From an uncultured Eubacteriales bacterium (lineage in GTDB: Bacteria; Bacillota; Clostridia; Oscillospirales; Oscillospiraceae), in NCBI GenBank assembly GCA_902475455.1, contig CABRZO010000155.1, positions 1 through 5,980 on the forward strand: DNA of 5,980 nucleotides, written 5' to 3'. The notes below the pieces were generated by a model. That model searched no databases. It was not told where the DNA came from and saw nothing but the letters and a program-made list of their open reading frames with translations. Position numbers and translations under genes: made by a program. Below are positions 5,420-5,980 of the stretch, piece after piece (position 1 is the first letter of the stretch; the number at the start of each line of letters is the position of its first letter).

Positions 5420-5980
5420 GGCAGCTCCTCCATGCGGTAAATCCGCTTTCCCGTCTGGTCCCGGCGGATCAGGATCACCCGCCGGAAAATGTTCTGGGCC
5501 AACAGCTCCCGGTAGAGGGGCCGGCGCTTCAGCTCCTCCACATCGCCCCCGTGGGCGGTGGCCAGCACCGCCACCCCGCAGTTGGCGGCCATGGTGGCGG
5601 CTCGGACATCCTCCGGGGCAGTGATCTCGTCGGCGGCCAAAATCTGGGGGTTCATACTCCGCAACAGCATCATCATGCCCTCCGCCTTGGGGCAGCCGTC
5701 CAGCACGTCGGTATGGCCCCCCACTTCCAGCTGGGGCAGCCCCCGCCAGAGGGCCGCCACCTCTCCCCGCTCATCCGCCAGGGCACACCGGAGGGAGAAC
5801 CGGTCCGACAGCAGCCGCAGCAGCTCCCGCAGCAGGGTGGTCTTCCCCATCCCCGGAGGCGACAGGATCAGGGTAGAGGGAAAGGCCCCCTGTTCCAACA
5901 GCTTGTCCTCCAGCTCCCCGGCCGCGCCGGGATAGGCCCTGGCCACCCGGATGGCCAGGGAGGACAGGTCCCGAAAGGCC
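5413..5980 (-). CDS. spoIIIAA: stage III sporulation protein AA, ATPase, 5' end beyond the window
   Basis: The C-terminal 188 codons are present; the frame is open to the right edge (AFRDLSSLAIRVAR... is family-like), and B. subtilis SpoIIIAA is about 307 residues, so over 100 N-terminal residues are missing. The GTG at 5946 is therefore an internal valine, not the start. It is a P-loop ATPase related to secretion ATPases and should power or gate the mother-cell channel. The Walker A motif SPPGMGKTT lies at 5836-5862 and Walker B ILAADE at 5626-5643. Between them are the family segments LADERGEVAALW and GGHTDVLDGCPKAEGMMMLL. AHGGDVEELKRRPLYRELL follows and a basic tail ends the protein. It is the first gene of the operon; the operon promoter, sigma-E dependent in B. 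subtilis, would lie outside the window. The stop overlaps spoIIIAB by 7 bases. Confidence 0.96.
   Translation of the reverse strand, partial: AFRDLSSLAIRVARAYPGAAGELEDKLLEQGAFPSTLILSPPGMGKTTLLRELLRLLSDRFSLRCALADERGEVAALWRGLPQLEVGGHTDVLDGCPKAEGMMMLLRSMNPQILAADEITAPEDVRAATMAANCGVAVLATAHGGDVEELKRRPLYRELLAQNIFRRVILIRRDQTGKRIYRMEELPC

Noticed and set aside
5413..5946. GTG at 5946 as the start of spoIIIAA
   Set aside because: The frame continues upstream with family-like residues to the window edge and the protein would lack well over 100 expected residues, so the gene is cut by the window.

Overview
The window is a stretch of chromosome from an endospore-forming, high-GC member of the Clostridia. 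Every gene lies on the minus strand, so the genes are read from high to low coordinates. A complete run of spoIIIA genes shows that the organism makes spores. The GC-rich coding sequence, the short clostridial forms of the SpoIIIA proteins and the gene order suggest an Oscillospiraceae-type gut bacterium (Flavonifractor/Pseudoflavonifractor-like). That placement is inference, not something the sequence proves.

Region 1 (5980 to about 1622) is the sporulation operon spoIIIAA-AB-AC-AD-AE-AF-AG-AH. Only the first gene is cut, by the right window edge. The genes are packed tightly: AA/AB overlap by 7 bases, four junctions (AC/AD, AD/AE, AE/AF, AF/AG) overlap by 4 bases, and AB/AC and AG/AH have gaps of 17 and 11 bases. 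From work on Bacillus subtilis, these proteins form the mother-cell half of the channel ('feeding tube') between mother cell and forespore. SpoIIIAA is the ATPase, AB to AE are membrane platform parts, and AF, AG and AH carry ring-building domains, with AH docking to forespore SpoIIQ. The operon ends at a 16-bp hairpin (1565-1602).

Region 2 (1564 to 1040) is a one-gene unit. A promoter with an extended -10 element drives a 121-residue Asp23/Gls24 family protein, followed by its own hairpin terminator. By position it matches B. subtilis yqhY.

Region 3 (1022 to 1) is the nusB unit. A consensus-like -10 promoter leads into a roughly 65-base leader with two inverted repeats, then nusB (transcription antitermination). 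A TsaD/Kae1-like ATP-binding protein is coupled to nusB by an ATGA overlap and runs off the left edge.

The order spoIIIA - Asp23/Gls24 - nusB matches the B. subtilis neighbourhood except that accB-accC are absent from between spoIIIAH and the Asp23 gene. I see no mobile element, CRISPR array, tRNA or rRNA. No wholly new system is visible. The points most worth a second look are the TsaD paralogue coupled to nusB, the structured nusB leader, and the 7-base tandem duplication at the spoIIIAH start codon.
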